A DNA stretch of 64,000 nt, taken from the NCBI GenBank assembly GCA_014925825.1, contig JACGCK010000072.1, forward strand, positions 164,391 through 228,390, written 5' to 3'. The notes under the pieces are model-generated. The model did not search any database, was not told the origin of the DNA, and was given only the letters and a program-made list of their open reading frames with translations. Shown here piece by piece: positions 11,755-24,959 of the stretch. The stretch is from Pholiota molesta (lineage: Eukaryota; Basidiomycota; Agaricomycetes; Agaricales; Strophariaceae). Position 1 is the stretch's first letter, and the number at the start of each line of letters is the position of its first letter. The position numbers were made by a program, and so were the translations under genes.

Positions 11755-12245
11755 CTACTTCTTGTCTGCGAGTTCCTTTACGATATCAACAGCTCTCTTA
11801 AATTTAGCCTTCTGCTCGTCCGTCGCTTGGATTGTGCTAACTCCACCGCCGCATCCCTGAGGACCGCCGTTCACCCACACCAAATCATCGCTTCCCCAGG
11901 CGATGCTAGTATCGAGGCGATAGATATCCTCACTGCCTGGGGGGTATTCTGTAGGTAATTCCTTCAAAATGCTATGGAGCTCCTCGACGAGATTTGCAGT
12001 TTCGTCTGTTTTGGCGACGGACTTGTTTCCAAAATCTTGGAGCGCAGGAGTTCCAGTAGGGCGGATCGCAGTAGCAATCGTGAATGTGTCACTGTTCAGG
12101 GGTTGAGTGAAGGTATGAATGAGGTTAGGAGTCGGGGGCGCGAAGCCGCCCGTGATTCCTGGAATATTTGCTCAACAAGTTTGAAAATTTCTTACACCTA
12201 GAAACTTACCTTCCTGTAGTCTAAAGAGTACTCTCCGACAGGCAT
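11755..12245 (-). CDS. Small conserved-looking protein of unknown function, two exons
   Basis: Exon 2 (12158-11755) is open in one frame, starting around GITGGFAPPTP and running to a stop after ...IVKELADKK. It contains LPTEYPPGSEDIYRLDTSIAWGS split by no intron, and a glycine-rich GGPQGCGGG motif. A likely first exon is 12245-12210 (MPVGEYSLDYRK), with donor GTAAGT at 12209 and acceptor CAG at 12159-12161. The two exons do not join in frame as written (one base short), so either the true 5' exon differs or a base is missing. The composition looks like a real cytosolic protein of about 145 aa of the sort found across mushrooms, but I cannot assign a function. Confidence 0.55.
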
Positions 12246-13380
12246 TGTGGTGGTATGAGATGAAGGGTTGAAAGCGTTCAGAACGGAGCTTGTGGCTCCC
12301 CCATTGCGCGATAACGATCCATCACTGCGCACAGCCACAGGCCAATGAGCTAATGGCGATGCTTGAGGTTAGGGCTGATTGACGTCATTTCCCACAAGTT
12401 ATAAGATTCAATGCGTGCCATGCCTGTATCACAAACCTTTCATTCCTGCCGTCATGTCGAGCTCAAAATCATTTACCGAAAAACATATCCCTTCCTATCC
12501 ACCACAATGCCATGATACCACCTCCAGAAAGACAGTCATCGCCGAACAACCGTCGATTACGACGAGCATGTCCTTGAACAACTCTCCACAGCTTCGAAGT
12601 GACGAACAAGCCGCAAGTAGGCTTCGAGGAGGTTGCATACCCTGTCCAGTATGGTTTATTGTCAGCTTCTAAGCAGCGCAAGCTTATTCTTCTGACATAG
12701 GATGGGGGATGTTGTTTCATCATACCCATTCCCTGTTGTTGATTCTTGAATAGCATAATAACAAACTTGGAATGGTGAGGCATAGGTCGAACAGACAGCC
12801 GACCATGTACGATCTCAGGTTGTAGAAACGACATGAACACGAAGACATGTTTAGTGTTATGCATATTCCCTATGTTACTCGATTAGCTTTGATAGTTACT
12901 TTACGGAAATGTGGACTAACAATAATCTCGCCCGAATATCAAATCGATATGCAAATCCAATACTTTGAACTTTCCACTGCTTGGCTGCTGCTCTGAAGTG
13001 GTACATCAACTTGCGCATGATTCCGACGTCGAGCACCTGGGAGGTGGGGGATTCCATGGAGGCACGCTGGCGTGCTGCCCATTTTCACGTTGCTCACGCT
13101 TATGATCTTCACTTACCTGAGCTTACCTATTTGCATGTTCTAATCTTGTGCTGGAGTAGGCGAGTAGCAAGCATGACACAAGGGTCTACTCAGATGCGAT
13201 GATGCCGATGGCTCCGAGTCCCGACGAGCGATTCTCTAGGCGCTGATCGATGATCCTGCGCATCTCGATCGCATTGTGCATTGCGTGCCAGACTCTGCAC
13301 GTCTATCATCATTCCTGAAACATCACTGAAAATACAAACGTCTGTGTAGCGTACGTACAACAACCAAAGGCTCAAAAAAA
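12246..13380. other. Stretch with weak coding signals on the minus strand
   Basis: Minus-strand open frames around 12470-12860 and near 12640 (…CGELFKDMLVVIDGC…) look partly protein-like, but I could not connect them into a gene with convincing splice sites. No family is recognised. The right end is the 3' flank of the membrane protein gene. Confidence 0.3.
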
Positions 13381-14038
13381 TCAATCTTGCCTATCCACGA
13401 AAATAGGACGAATCAAGATAAAATAGCTGATGGGGAATAATGTGAGTGCGACGATGATGGACATCGTGATTGCGATCGGCAGCGTCTCCTCTAGCCATAC
13501 ATACGAGAGCACTGCCACGATCAAAGAAAGTATTCCCAAGTAGAATGTTATCAACCCTAATTGTTAAAATCCTAGTGAGCAAAAAAGAAAAAGAAATCGA
13601 ATCGCTGACTTACAATGAAAAAGCATATATTTCCATTGTTTGCTGGCTCCATATTTTTTCAAGATGTCCTCTGCACCCATACTAGTCGAACCCATGATAT
13701 TTTCCTTTTTCGACGCCCTGTAGCCGAGTTCCCCAAGATTGTCTGTCAATACAAAGGACCCGATTGTGGCGCTGATGTTGAGGAAAAGCCCGGCGTAGCA
13801 GAAGATGAGGACGAGGTTTCGAAATCTGGGCTCTCTGGCACTCAGACCAGGGTCTGTCTTGAAGGAACCCAGCAGTTGTGCAGCGGCGGAGGCCAGAAGA
13901 CCCGACTGTGATTGTTTAGCACATTCGATATGCATGACTCCGAGGTGAAAATGACTTTGCCACTCACCACAACTGCACCACTTGAGGATGTCCATTGCCA
14001 ACCATCCCTTATTGACTGAACGGTAGTGGGAAGTTCAT
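13381..14038 (-). CDS. Multi-spanning membrane protein, unknown function (5' end missing)
   Basis: Three exons join in frame: 14038-13968, 13905-13614 and 13556-13381 (stop TGA). The introns are 62 nt (GTGAGT..CAG) and 57 nt (GTAAGT..TAG). The protein begins DELPTTVQSIRDGWQW..., has a weak first hydrophobic segment (SGAVVSGLLASAAAQLL), then a strong one (LVLIFCYAGLFLNISATIGS), a third at the exon 3 start (LITFYLGILSLIVAVLSYV) and a fourth near the C-terminus (IAITMSIIVALTLFPISYFI). It is about 180 aa as seen. The first exon lies upstream of 14041, beyond an acceptor ending TTCAG, and was not placed: a candidate ATG near 14125 does not keep phase. This looks like a small integral membrane protein; I do not recognise a named family. 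Confidence 0.65.
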
Positions 14039-15375
14039 CTGAATGATGAAAACATCAGTTGGTCAATGCGGTAAAAAGGATGTGAATAGATACAGTTGAT
14101 TTTGACGGTAGAATTTCTTGTAGCATGATTTATAGTTGACGCAGGAGCAGCTTTAGGAAGAACTTCAGCTCCATGCCACACGGAATAAAGACAGTAACTT
14201 CATACACGGCTGTATTTCATTATGGTGACTAGTGGAGCTAAATGGCTCTGGGATGTTTGGGTTGGGAAAACCTGGCAATTTATAACTTATTGTGAGTAGT
14301 ATTGTCGAGAATCTGTATGCTGGTGCAATCTACCCGGAGCTTGAGAAGTCGTCTGGCTGGCGGAAGCATGTCCGTTACTGGATGACATTGCGGTTCAAGT
14401 TCTGTCGTAGAGTTGGTGGAAGTAGGAGGTCTCGAGCCCTTTAAAGTAAATGTTAAGCAGTGAGTGGTGTACTTACAGCCTGCAGGGCAGGGAGAACGTT
14501 CGAATGAGGTGGCTTTCAGGGTTCACATTCCTATTTTTCGCTTGCCTCGATGCCAATGGATGGCAGCGCTTTACGTACATATACCATCATGTTGATTTAC
14601 AATTAATTGTGATGACCCTGAATTGGGATACTGCCGGCGGACCTAACTCTATTAAAAGGCATGATAAGAAGACAAGTACAGACAGACATTAGATAGCCAG
14701 TCGTTGGCGCATGCGATACTTGCATTACTTACGGCGATGAAGCAATTAATTTCAGGACATATATTCAATGGGAAGCATTTCTACACTGTTCTTGAAGCAG
14801 ATAGAAGGTCAGGCTTCAGCTGAATCGCAAATGGTTACATGACGAGCTATTCGGTCAAGTAAAGAAGCAAGCCGCGGAAACACCCCAGACACTGGACAGG
14901 TCGGCAGTACGAATGAGCCCAGATGTATACTAAAATATCGAACTTCATCTTGCCATAGAGAAATATTTTCAATAACGGTCCATCGACTTCACTTACTAGC
15001 CCGAAGTTTTTCTTTCCCACTTACAATGGTGTAAAAATCCATGCAAACGATAAATAAGCACCTTGGAATTGAATTGGGATATTTATGCGTCGCAACACGA
15101 GGCGCTGTGTCATGAGCACGACCTGAGCACGACCCATACTTACGAGCAGTGCTAGGCTCTAGGGTAATCATATATTTTCCACACGTGCCCATCCTGCGGT
15201 TGATCTGTCAAGGTACAATGCATGAGATAGAGTGGACTGTGGCACATCCAAACAAAAATTGATTTCATGATCGGTAACTTGTAAGAAATAAGTACTCGAA
15301 CCATCCAGATCCGAAGCGACATATGCGCAACCAATAACTCTTAGAAAAATACGTGACCTATGTATAGATCTCGTC
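14039..15375. other. Intergenic region, possible first exon of the membrane protein at its left end
   Basis: About 1.3 kb. It should hold the 5' exon and promoter of the membrane protein gene (14.04-14.2 kb) and the 3' flank of the GH30 gene. No other gene is supported. Confidence 0.4.
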
Positions 15376-17923
15376 CTAGGATTTGATCCTCGTGAAATTT
15401 CCTGTGGTGCTATTGAAGAATGCAGCAGTATTCGCCGCTGTCACTTTCACACTGTCAGAGAGGGTCGAGTTGTCGCTCCTTCTTGCGTTTCCGAGGTTGG
15501 GCGCGAACCACCACAGAGTAGTAACACCCACGGGAATGTATATGTTGCCTAAAACGAGCAGACGGACCATTAGACAAGACGCGATCGACGTATGAGTCGG
15601 ATGAACGAATATCTGACCTGCATTCCTCGGAATTCGATGGTTGTTGTCACCGGTTGCGGGTTCCAGGTAGTCGATGAGCTATCGTCCCCTTGAAGATAAA
15701 TAAACAGCATGAGGACGACGGATGCGGGAAGAATATAAAAATAGAAAAGGCAATTATATTTACAATTTAGGACGACAATCGAATATCTAGATAGTCGCTT
15801 GAGGATACTCTGCTGGTGACATAAGCGCCCACTCGGAGGGCCCAGCTCTCCGACCCTCCGACCGAGACGCCAATTCGTTGTCCGTAAGCGCCTCCGCTGT
15901 CCTTGGGATGATAGCTTTGGACGCCTGCGCCATAGAATAAACTTCACCAGAGATGATTAACGGTATTGCAAATTTCTTGAGGACATATAGACTCACATTC
16001 TTGGTTGAATGAATAGCTTCCGTCGCTGTTCACAGTGACCAGGGGCCGACATCCGTTGCCACCACAGCTATTCGTTCCAGGCAGCTTAGGGTTTCCGTTG
16101 CCGTCTGCAGCGATACTCCACATGAGTCCCTAGGCAGCAAGTTAGTACTATCTACTGCTTCGCTAGCAGCGAGAGGATGGCACACCGATTGGGAATAATA
16201 CTCTAAGCTTCCAATCCACCTTGTTTTGGTTAGATTTAGCACAAGATTCCCGGAATCAGGATGAGTGTCAGTCTCACAGATTATCCATGTACCACTGCGA
16301 CTCGTAAGCAAACGAAACTATGTATTAGATGAAGACTTACTTGATATCGCTCCACCAATCAGATCCGATCGTCCTGCACATTCCGTGAAGTAGACTGCCT
16401 ACATATTCATTGAGTGTATAATTGAAACCCATCAATTATAAAGGTTGTTGGTTCAGGAGAATTCGATACTTACTTTAGATGGGTATGCGTTGTGGAACGA
16501 AGCTGGTTTGAGACAGATCCAGCGTAGCAATGGAAAGATACTCCAGAGAAGGCACTGCTATAAGAATTCATCTTAGGCACCACTACCGGATCAGATTCTC
16601 ATTTATGTGCCTCACAAACGTCACGACTCACAAGCTGCACTGGATAAGTGGCGGCATTATCCCAGTTGTGCTAATGTAAGCCGTCAGTAATAGCACGCTT
16701 GGGGTTCATGTTTGTGGAAAGCCTACCTCATATCCAATGATGTTGACGCTAGACAGACCATTCGAATTCAGAAGACTCCTCAGTGAGATTCCTATCTGGC
16801 CTTCCACGTCCGCGCTCATTGTGCACGTTGGGTACGTCGGGTTTGAGTTTTGTGGTTCATTCTAGAGAATGGCTCGTTAGATAGGGCATGGTTGCAAGCG
16901 GAAAAACAGGCTACTTGTATGGAGATTGCATAGACTGGGAACCCCTTAGACTGGAACCTTGAACGGCCTTTAAGAGGTATGTGGGATCTATGCTCCGCGT
17001 CAAGAAGATGCGACGTAGAAGTAGATCTTATACTCACAGGCACTGATGTACTGAGATTGCAACGATCCGCCGTTCATGGTTCCACTATCTTTCATCCAAC
17101 CGGGCTGGTACATCGAAAGAATCGGTAAGCGTCACGCTTTCTTTCAACGTCCTTCCCCTCGGCTTACCGGAGACCATGGAAGGATATGGATCTTGATCCG
17201 GCTATTGGTCGTCTGGATATCCTTGAGAACAGAAAACACAGCGGAAGGAATATTGTTAATGTTAAAATTATTGAAGCTCGTGTCTCCACTGGTATCGTCC
17301 AGGCTGTACACTGTAAAACGGAAAGAAAGAAAAACCAAGAAATCGGAATACAGCATGAGTAAATGTAAATTAGGACTTACAGTTTGCTGAGAAATCTGAA
17401 GCGCCAATGGGAATGCGAATATAGTTCAGGCCAGCGGCATTCGCACCGTCCGTCGTCGTGAACATATATTGCAAGAGGCTCCAGTAATTTGCCGAATTCG
17501 TTGTCTGGGGATAATATTTTCAATAGGGCGCACTCATTACGACAAAAACCTTGAGAAACCTTCAGATTGTTGAGAATTGTCGCCGAGCTATCCGCTAGTC
17601 AAGATATTAGTAATGGAAGATATCGAAAAAAGAAATGATTTACTCAACGAGCCGCCGAACCCAGCAATTTGTTGATACACGGTACCATCGTTGATGACGA
17701 TGTCAGCACTTCCAATGGCTCCTGGTGTGACGAAGTTGATGGGAGAAGAGGGCGCAAGTGATGTGAAGAGCTTCGATCTGTCCCATGTAGTTTGCCACTG
17801 AATCAATAAGGTTAAACGTAATTTCGCGACTCAACATCAGAGGGAAGTACTTACAATATCCCAGATCTGCTGCGAGAGCGCTGGAAGCACGAAGCAAGGA
17901 AGGAGGATCAAAGAGCCACGCAT
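15376..17923 (-). CDS. GH30 glycoside hydrolase, probably secreted endo-beta-1,6-glucanase, 17 exons
   Basis: Exons: 17923-17855, 17797-17644, 17594-17560, 17504-17381, 17310-17168, 17104-17038, 16987-16915, 16861-16727, 16670-16632, 16557-16474, 16398-16341, 16294-16278, 16219-16186, 16129-15997, 15941-15764, 15688-15618, 15548-15376. A signal peptide (MRGSLILLPCFVLPALSQ) starts the protein. GH30 hallmarks in order: GFGGSLTDSSA (split over exons 2/3), YIRIPIGASDFSAN, HILPWSPPGWMKDSG, NEPQNSNPTYPTC (acid/base Glu of NEP at the exon 8 start), and YFTECAG (nucleophile Glu, exon 11), followed by a beta-sandwich tail. The motif set fits fungal subfamily 3 beta-1,6-glucanases (inference). About seven single-base losses break the frame: near 16956, 16497, 16372, 15905, 15785, 15531 and at the exon 9/10 or 11/12 joins. 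The protein is fully family-like on either side of each break, so I suspect sequence error. Confidence 0.85.
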
Positions 17924-19511
17924 CTGTACAACTGGGATGAGATGCAACGTGGCTGGTCTGAGTTATATAGGCACCCTGCAGGCAATATTTTTTCGAAAAA
18001 AAATGGCCAGGAGAGAGGTATCACATGTGGAGGCAGTATCCGTGCTGCAAGCCAAGCAGCATGTCATCAGTGAGACCACCGGTCCGATAGAGAAGATCCA
18101 TAGAAATTGAGTTCGTAGCAGTAGGCGTAACTGGCATCCCAACGATCTTCCAGGCAATACAAAGGACGATCTCATCATGTCAGACCAAAAGTGCGTGCGC
18201 GGGGACAAGTCTGCTAGAAACCCACCCAAAGATGGATTAGACTCAATCATGTAACCCCAACGAGCATATCGTCGAGAAAATGAGCAGCTCTTGCATAGAC
18301 GGCAAAGATGGATGATAAATGTAACTCAATATTAGAACATAGAAGCAGCAACCACAATCTCGTCGGACTCGTCGGAGTCATTGGTAGCCAGTCGGAGAAG
18401 TCGAACTCAGTCATGTCCAATTTTTTGCAGAATGTGAAAGCATTGGCGATTCAACAAGCCATATGGGTCTTCATTTCACCATGTGCTCCTATGTGTACTA
18501 TACCACAAGCAAACCACGAAAGGTCGACTGGAATCGGGACATCGCGAACTGCGCAACGAATGAGTAGACCAAATGACACGTTGATGAAGGTCTGCAGACC
18601 ATCAAATATTGATGCAAGTATGCGTAGGTCATCACCTGAGGCGATGGAAGAGCATTAGTACCATAGATTTCCAGTCCCAGACATAGTTCTTTGTCTCCTG
18701 GATGAGAGGGTAGCAAGGGGTAGCATCTGGGCAGCATGGGACAGTTCGATATCGGATAAATCAGAATCCCGAAAGTGGCAAGAATAGGACGGCATGAAAA
18801 CGGCACAACTTGGGCCTGAATATTCAACAACATCAATGTCACACGGTCCAGTGACACGTGATGCTTCGAATTCGACACATCAGTGATCAATGATCATTCA
18901 GCGATTTTCTGCGCGCTTCAGCGTTTATCATTAGCGCCCGAGCACTCACTCAAACACCAAACACACAAATACTACCTAGTTTCACAGATACTTGGGGCAT
19001 TCCAATATGTGAATATTTGCCGCCTAGACGAAAAGTTTGAATCTCTTTCTGGCCGTGCATATACATATATGCTTGGGAAGATTTTATACGAACTCCTTTC
19101 TCCAACCTTTCTCGCAAGGTCCATATCATTCAGTATTGCCTATTTCCGCTCATCTGATTTACTTTATGACATAGCAAGTTCAACATAAGAAACATGTGGC
19201 ATCAGTGGAGGTATCTTGAGGGTGCCATAATTATGATATTTTGAGCGACGGACGTCATCACAGGGATAACGTTGGGTTAACGCTAAACTTTATGAACATG
19301 TAGCGTTGTGAACTGCTTCGCCATGTTTATTTTGTAGCTTCATAAACGATTTGGACAGTACGGTGGATAATCATTATCATTTGGAAAGAAGGAAGAAGAT
19401 ATGGACAATTGGTATTATGCTGTGGACTCACGGATCTCATCTTCCTTGGGCTTGCATCGTTTCTAATGAGAAGGGGATGGTTATCGCGTACCAGCTTTTA
19501 GATATGCGCTT
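17924..19511. other. Intergenic region, no recognised gene
   Basis: About 1.6 kb. The first part is the GH30 promoter. Open frames at 18498-18890 (minus) and 18883-19188 (plus) show no recognisable family and no consistent splice pattern. Confidence 0.35.
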
Positions 19512-20670
19512 TCAAATCGTCATGATAAGCGAGTTTGAACCATTAGGCGTGGTAGAGGAATCTAAGCTGGTAATCGATGGGTCGTCTGACGAGGTAGAGG
19601 ATGAGGATGAGTCCCTGTATTCTCTGGTAAGTCTTCGTCGTATTGGCGAGGGTCCCACCGCGTTCCAGTTTCCGTAGAAGACCTGCAGGAGGTATAGATT
19701 CATTCTATGTCGATGAGTATTGGCTGAGTTGACATACCGAGAGAGACTGGATCCTGGCCATTTGACATTTGTCGGTATTAGGCTAGCATGGGGTGCACCG
19801 ATTCCGGCGATGGTGCTAATGCTGGCTATTAACGGTCCAAATACACCTCCAGCACCTCTTGCGACAGCTGGACGAGTTACGTATCCAAATATGGGCGGGA
19901 TATCGAAGTGCCGTGATTCGCGTTCATGTACTCTTTTGCGGTCGATGTCTATGATATCGCAATAATAAGGACAAGAGTGCATCCCCAAGAAGGTAAACAT
20001 ACCTGCCTTCTCTTGCTTTCTTGATTTGCGCATGAGTCGGGAATCTTCATGTTCATCAGGTGGAGTATGATATTCATCGGAGGGGACCTGTCTGGAGGCT
20101 ATGGTAGATGTAGATGCCTTAGCTTCAGGATTTCGATGAAAATAAAACAGCGCCGAAAGGATGCTGCCTCCCTTTTCTACTCCTTTGTGCACGGCTTGAA
20201 CTGGACAGCTTCTCTGCGTCCCTTTTGTCGTTTTTCTTTTCTCGCAAAGTCGCCGATATCTCCGGGATATGAGTTTCAACGATATGTTCGGCCTTTTTGA
20301 CGGAGAAATCACGCAGATCTTTGGATCCAGGAAGCCCTGCATCTTCATCCTCACCGATCCATTACCTGGGACATCGTGGGTTGGTTCTGAGGGTGAAACG
20401 GAGCATGGAAGATGCACAAGGAGATGGATAGAGGCTGTCCGTATGCGCATCTGCGGAAGAGACTTCAACATCGTCGTCGGTGTCGTAGGTGGCGGGCGAT
20501 TCCGGCTCTTCAAAATCGTAATAACGTACTCTTGCAGCAGAGCGGACCTTTTGTATTGTTCTAGAGCATTCGTTAGTACTGAAAGACTTCGGGCTGGAGT
20601 TGTCGTGAATGATGGACGGAGAGAGAAATACACAGAAAGAACGTACATTCGAACCTTGCTCGTCGAGCAT
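19512..20670 (-). CDS. Unrecognised multi-exon protein with glycine/alanine-rich core and Ser-rich tail
   Basis: Coding segments on the minus strand, in order: VRSAARVRYYDFEEPESPAT with an acidic stretch (about 20560-20380); a helical charged segment ending EKKNDKRDAEK (about 20320-20225); EAKASTST...RKQEKA (20130-20008) up to a GTATGT donor; then DIDRKRVHERESRHFDIPP leading into a small-residue-rich segment with VARGAGGVFGPLIAS and GIGAPHASLIPTNVK (about 19955-19740); and finally a segment ending in a serine run (SSSSSTSSDD) at 19512. The Gly/Ala-rich hydrophobic stretch could be membrane-associated. Exon joins at the 5' side are unresolved, and an in-frame TGA lies upstream near 20700. I do not recognise the family; the gene call rests on composition and splice signals. 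Confidence 0.5.
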
Positions 20671-21740
20671 ACGGTAGGGTTCGGTAGGACTTTCGGTTCA
20701 ACTTGCGGAAACAGAAACTCGTCTGGCCATTGTACTTTGTATGGAGTCCGCGGAGGTGCTCAGCGTCTCTTGGAGGTCGGTTTTTGAAAGGATACATCCC
20801 GAGCGGTGTCGGATTGCCAAGCAAGATGTTCAGCTTATCCAAATGGGTTGGAAATGGAAATCGGAAGTGTTTCGAAGTAGGATATGCCCCAAACTGGTGG
20901 TACGAGCAGTAGATGGTGACTAACATGTGTGGGTCAAATCTTTGTCTCAGAAGACGGGTGTAAATTAAAGAGGTAGGCGCCCGTCACGATCATAATTATC
21001 ATCAACATACGGTCACATGATATTCCCCAACGCGAGCAACTTAAATGCACGCGTCCGATGCAGCTACATATTCTCTTACTTCTTGGTCAATGCGAATGGA
21101 AAACAGACTATGCGCCTATAGCCTAAAAAAATGTGACCATAATAAACATCACCGACAATACAGCGAACGCTGAGTGCTGAACCCTCTGACTGCTATTGGA
21201 CGTAATTGCAAGCCTCAGAATAAACCATTGTCTGCTCCTCTCGGAGCGACACATCCACAAATGTTTTAAATTGATTCTAGTAACCGCCCTCCGATGTCCA
21301 ATCGCTCTGAGCGCTTATTAAGGCGCTTAGACGCTTCTTTTGATTCCAATGGTACTGGTTGATGCCAACAGCGATCATTACTGAATGAGTTGTATTACTA
21401 ATAAAATTGGGAACATGACCGATTCTCACATGCGTGTGCACTTAGATTATTATAATTAGAAGGCAAATGTAGCCATTGTAAATCCTCTGAAATCCGAGTC
21501 CCGTCGGAATTCAAGGTTAACGTTAGCCATGTGATCAACATTTGTTGAGCATTTGTGAAGAATAGACTGTGCGTTATTTCGCGAATAATCAATATGGCTC
21601 ATACACGATATCTTTAATCCAGCTCAAAAAATGTAAAATGTACTGATTTCTTGATCAAGACATCAGAAGTTTCAAGTAGGACACATTGTGTGCGCATGTT
21701 ACAGAGTCACGTGATATATTAATAGCTAAAACGGCAAGGG
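20671..21740. other. Intergenic region between divergent genes
   Basis: About 1.07 kb between the minus-strand unknown gene and the plus-strand F-box gene. Possible 5' exon sequence of the former (reading ...MARRVSVSAS on the minus strand near 20730) occurs at its left end. The rest should hold two promoters. Confidence 0.4.
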
Positions 21741-24700
21741 ATGCTCACCGTCTTTGACAACGACCACGATCGTTGCTCGCCGTCCATGGCGACCTCGAAC
21801 CAATCGCCTACCCCTCCATCGGCCTTTTACCGCACTAGGCCTGCTGCCTCACGCCGCACGGCCAGCTCTTATGACGTACGGCTATATGAGACCAGGCCCA
21901 TCCAACACCATCATCGGAGCACGTCGTCGTCGGCGTTGCCGTTCACCAGGACACATGCATTTACACATCCTGTCTCACCTGTGACACCACCGCCACCTAT
22001 ACGAGTGATCCTCGCTTCTCCCGCTTTTTCTCAACTGTACTCGGCTCCCCATTTCTCACTACCTCTGAGCACCTACCTCAGATAGAAATGGACACCGTTG
22101 GCTCAAGTGCCCACCAGATGCACGTTATGGATGCCAGACCTTCCTCACCGGCACCCACAGCTGACTTCTCGATAATCGATATCGACGATGATGCTGAAAC
22201 ACCGCCAGTCATTCCTGGGAGCTATCCTTCGAATCATTCAGATTTCTGTCGTCGTCCATGGCAAACTCAGGTTTCTCTCGGGATCGACCTATCTACGCCA
22301 GCGCGAACAATGCCAGCTGGAATACTCCACATCGTCACCACACGCCACCTCAGACATCTACATCGTTCAAATCACTTATCCCGCGCCTATGGGAAGCGCT
22401 CTCCTCACCTTCAAGAAGCATTCTGGGTTTCTCGGCCTCGGGAAACGTAAATGCTATCTCCCCCTCTTCCTCAAGGTCTTCTTCGAGAACTGCCTCGCCT
22501 TCTGCCTCGCCTCGTCGTCAGGCTAATCAGTCATGGTACACAAACAACGGAACCATGAGTGGCAGAAATTCTCCAGTTTATTGGAACACGGGTTCCTCTC
22601 ACAAGAACAAAGGTAAATCTAAAACCAGCGGATTATTCTCTCCGCGCAGTGGAAGTCGAGGCGACTTCAAGGACAACATCAATTATCTGGAATTGCCCCC
22701 ACTCGATGGTGAGGAAGGAGAACTCATCGACGACGAAGCATGCTTCATTGATTCGAGGGCAATTCGCGGAATAGGTGGGTGTATACTTGCTATCGTTGAC
22801 ATGCTTGCGATTAATACGTAAATTCGTCGGCAAAGATATTCTTTCATTGCTTCCACCTGAGTTAGCTTTGCACGTCCTGTCCCTCCTTTGTCCTGCACCC
22901 ATCGCTCTCCGATCCGGCGCCGCCATCTCATTCAGCGCGCCAGTCTCCCCAGGCAGAAGCAGTCTTATCAGCGAGGCTGATTCGGACCCCCACGAGGCTC
23001 TGCGTGCTCTTCTATCCTGCCGCCTCGTTTCGAGGAAATGGTGTCGGCTGGCGAGCGATAACGGGATATGGCGCACGTTGTTTCTGTGTAGATGGAATAT
23101 CGACTTGAGGCGCGCGGCTGACTTTGACATGCGTACGCCAGGACGTATGCGTACCATACGAATGACTCTGGGCAAGACCTGGGATTTCGACTTGGTCGAA
23201 GTCGGATCGAAGGCTAAGCGCGTCCTGGGGCTACCTACTCCCGTTTGCGATGCTCCTATTATTAGCGCGCCTCTTCGCCTGGACTGGCGCATATTGTATC
23301 GTGAACGCTTGGAGTTGGACAAGCGATGGGCAGGCACACACCGTGTTCCCACGCATGTAGACAATCCACAGCCTGGGGCATCTACAAGGCGTATGGGCGG
23401 CATTTATGATAGCACAAACCTTGATGCTATGTCTTCGATCTCTGGCACTACGAACCCGGTGCCTTCGAACCTACGCTTACCAAAATATCTGGTCATGTTG
23501 ATAGGTATGATATACTTTTGTTCTTGGTCTCCGAGTCACTGAAACCTTGGCATCTTATCTAGCGTATATTGCTCGAGTTCGATTCCCGACGCATTATTAC
23601 CGGCTCCCGTGACCGTACTATCAAGATTTGGAGTTTGCTAACGGGAAAACTACTTGGGACACTCGTCGGTGCGCATAGGGGAAGCGTCTTGTGTCTCAAA
23701 TTCGAGAAAGACTGGGACCGAGATTGGGAATACGATGACTCCATTGGAGAGGAAGAAGGCAGCCGTGACGCATACCACCACCTTTCGAGCGGCGTAAATG
23801 CCTCGCAGCTCGATGACCCCCGTTTCAAGGGATCCTCTTCTAATCAAGAAGGACCGAGGTCGTGGACGAACCGTAATGCTACGAGGAAAGGCTTCATGGT
23901 TAGTGGAAGCAGCGATTGTTCAGTTTGCGTCTGGGATCTCCACCTCGGGGCCACCATTGATCAGATGATAGTGTCAGCATGGAGGACATCCAACCCGAAC
24001 GTTCCATGGATGAATGTGATAGGGAGGTTACTGGTGAGGTCCGGCAAATTCTGAAAGGCCATGCTGGTGGTGTCCTGGATCTTAGGATCGACAAACAGTG
24101 GATAGTGAGCTGGTATGTGTTCCCTCGCTATTCAGTTCAGGAGCATCTTTCTCATATACGACACAGCTCTAAGGACGCTGTGATTCGCGTTTGGGACCGC
24201 AAGACGCTTGAACTCCATCGCACACTGCGTGGCCACGAGGGCCCTGTAAATGCGGTTGGACTGCAGAGCGGCAAAGTTGTATGTGACCAGACGCATTTGA
24301 CACTACGACTTTATAACATCACTATAGGTCAGTGCCAGCGGAGATGGCAAAATGATTCTTTGGGATATCGAGAGTGGAGAACGTCTCAGAACCTTTGAGG
24401 GCCATGACCGCGGTCTCGCGTGCATTGAGTTCAAGGTAATTTGACATTTATCGCCGTGGCGTTTGCCTCCGCTTATTATTTTTTATCTTCATTTTGCAGG
24501 ACGACCTTATTGTTTCGGGATCCAATGATTGCAAAATCAAGGTTTGGAGCGCATCGACGGGCGATTGTCTTCGGACGTTAGTTGGTCATGAAGCGCTTGT
24601 CCGTGCATTGTCGTTTGATCCACGTAGTGGACGACTCGTGAGCGCCAGTTATGACAAGACTGTCAAACTATGGGACCTGGGTAGTGGTGCGCCCAAGCTT

Positions 24701-24959
24701 TTGATTTATTGTATCCAATCCCTTAGTCGGCGTCACTCCTCCACTCTAGGTAAACTAATACGGGAATTCAAGGCTACACATACCAGCCATATATTCGATG
24801 TCAAATTCGATATCTGTCGCATCGTGAGGTGGGTCTCTACGCCCCTGTTTCGCATCCTAGTCTTGCTCATGCGGGACCATTTCTGACAGCACCTCGCACG
24901 ACCAAAAAATTGTGGTCCTGGATTTCTCCATGGATCTTGATGCTTCTCTCTTCGTCTGA
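21741..24959 (+). CDS. F-box and WD40-repeat protein, putative SCF ubiquitin ligase substrate receptor
   Basis: Exons: 21741-22774, 22836-23504, 23563-24112, 24167-24278, 24328-24435, 24500-24686, 24750-24828, 24890-24959 (TGA). The long Ser/Pro/Arg-rich N-terminus is probably disordered. An F-box starts exon 2 (DILSLLPPELALHVLSLL...CRLVSRKWCRLA, about 22836-23080). Seven WD-type blades follow, ending in IKIWSL, VCVWDL, IRVWDR, MILWDI, IKVWSA, VKLWDL and IVVLDF, several preceded by GH dipeptides (GHAGG, GHEGP, GHDRG, GHEAL). The F-box would bind Skp1, and the propeller phosphorylated targets, as in the Cdc4/Met30/Pof1 group; the target is unknown. Frame breaks of one base occur near 22084, 22250, 23491, 23572 and 23960, all flanked by good protein. 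The start codon is uncertain because of the first break. Confidence 0.88.
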
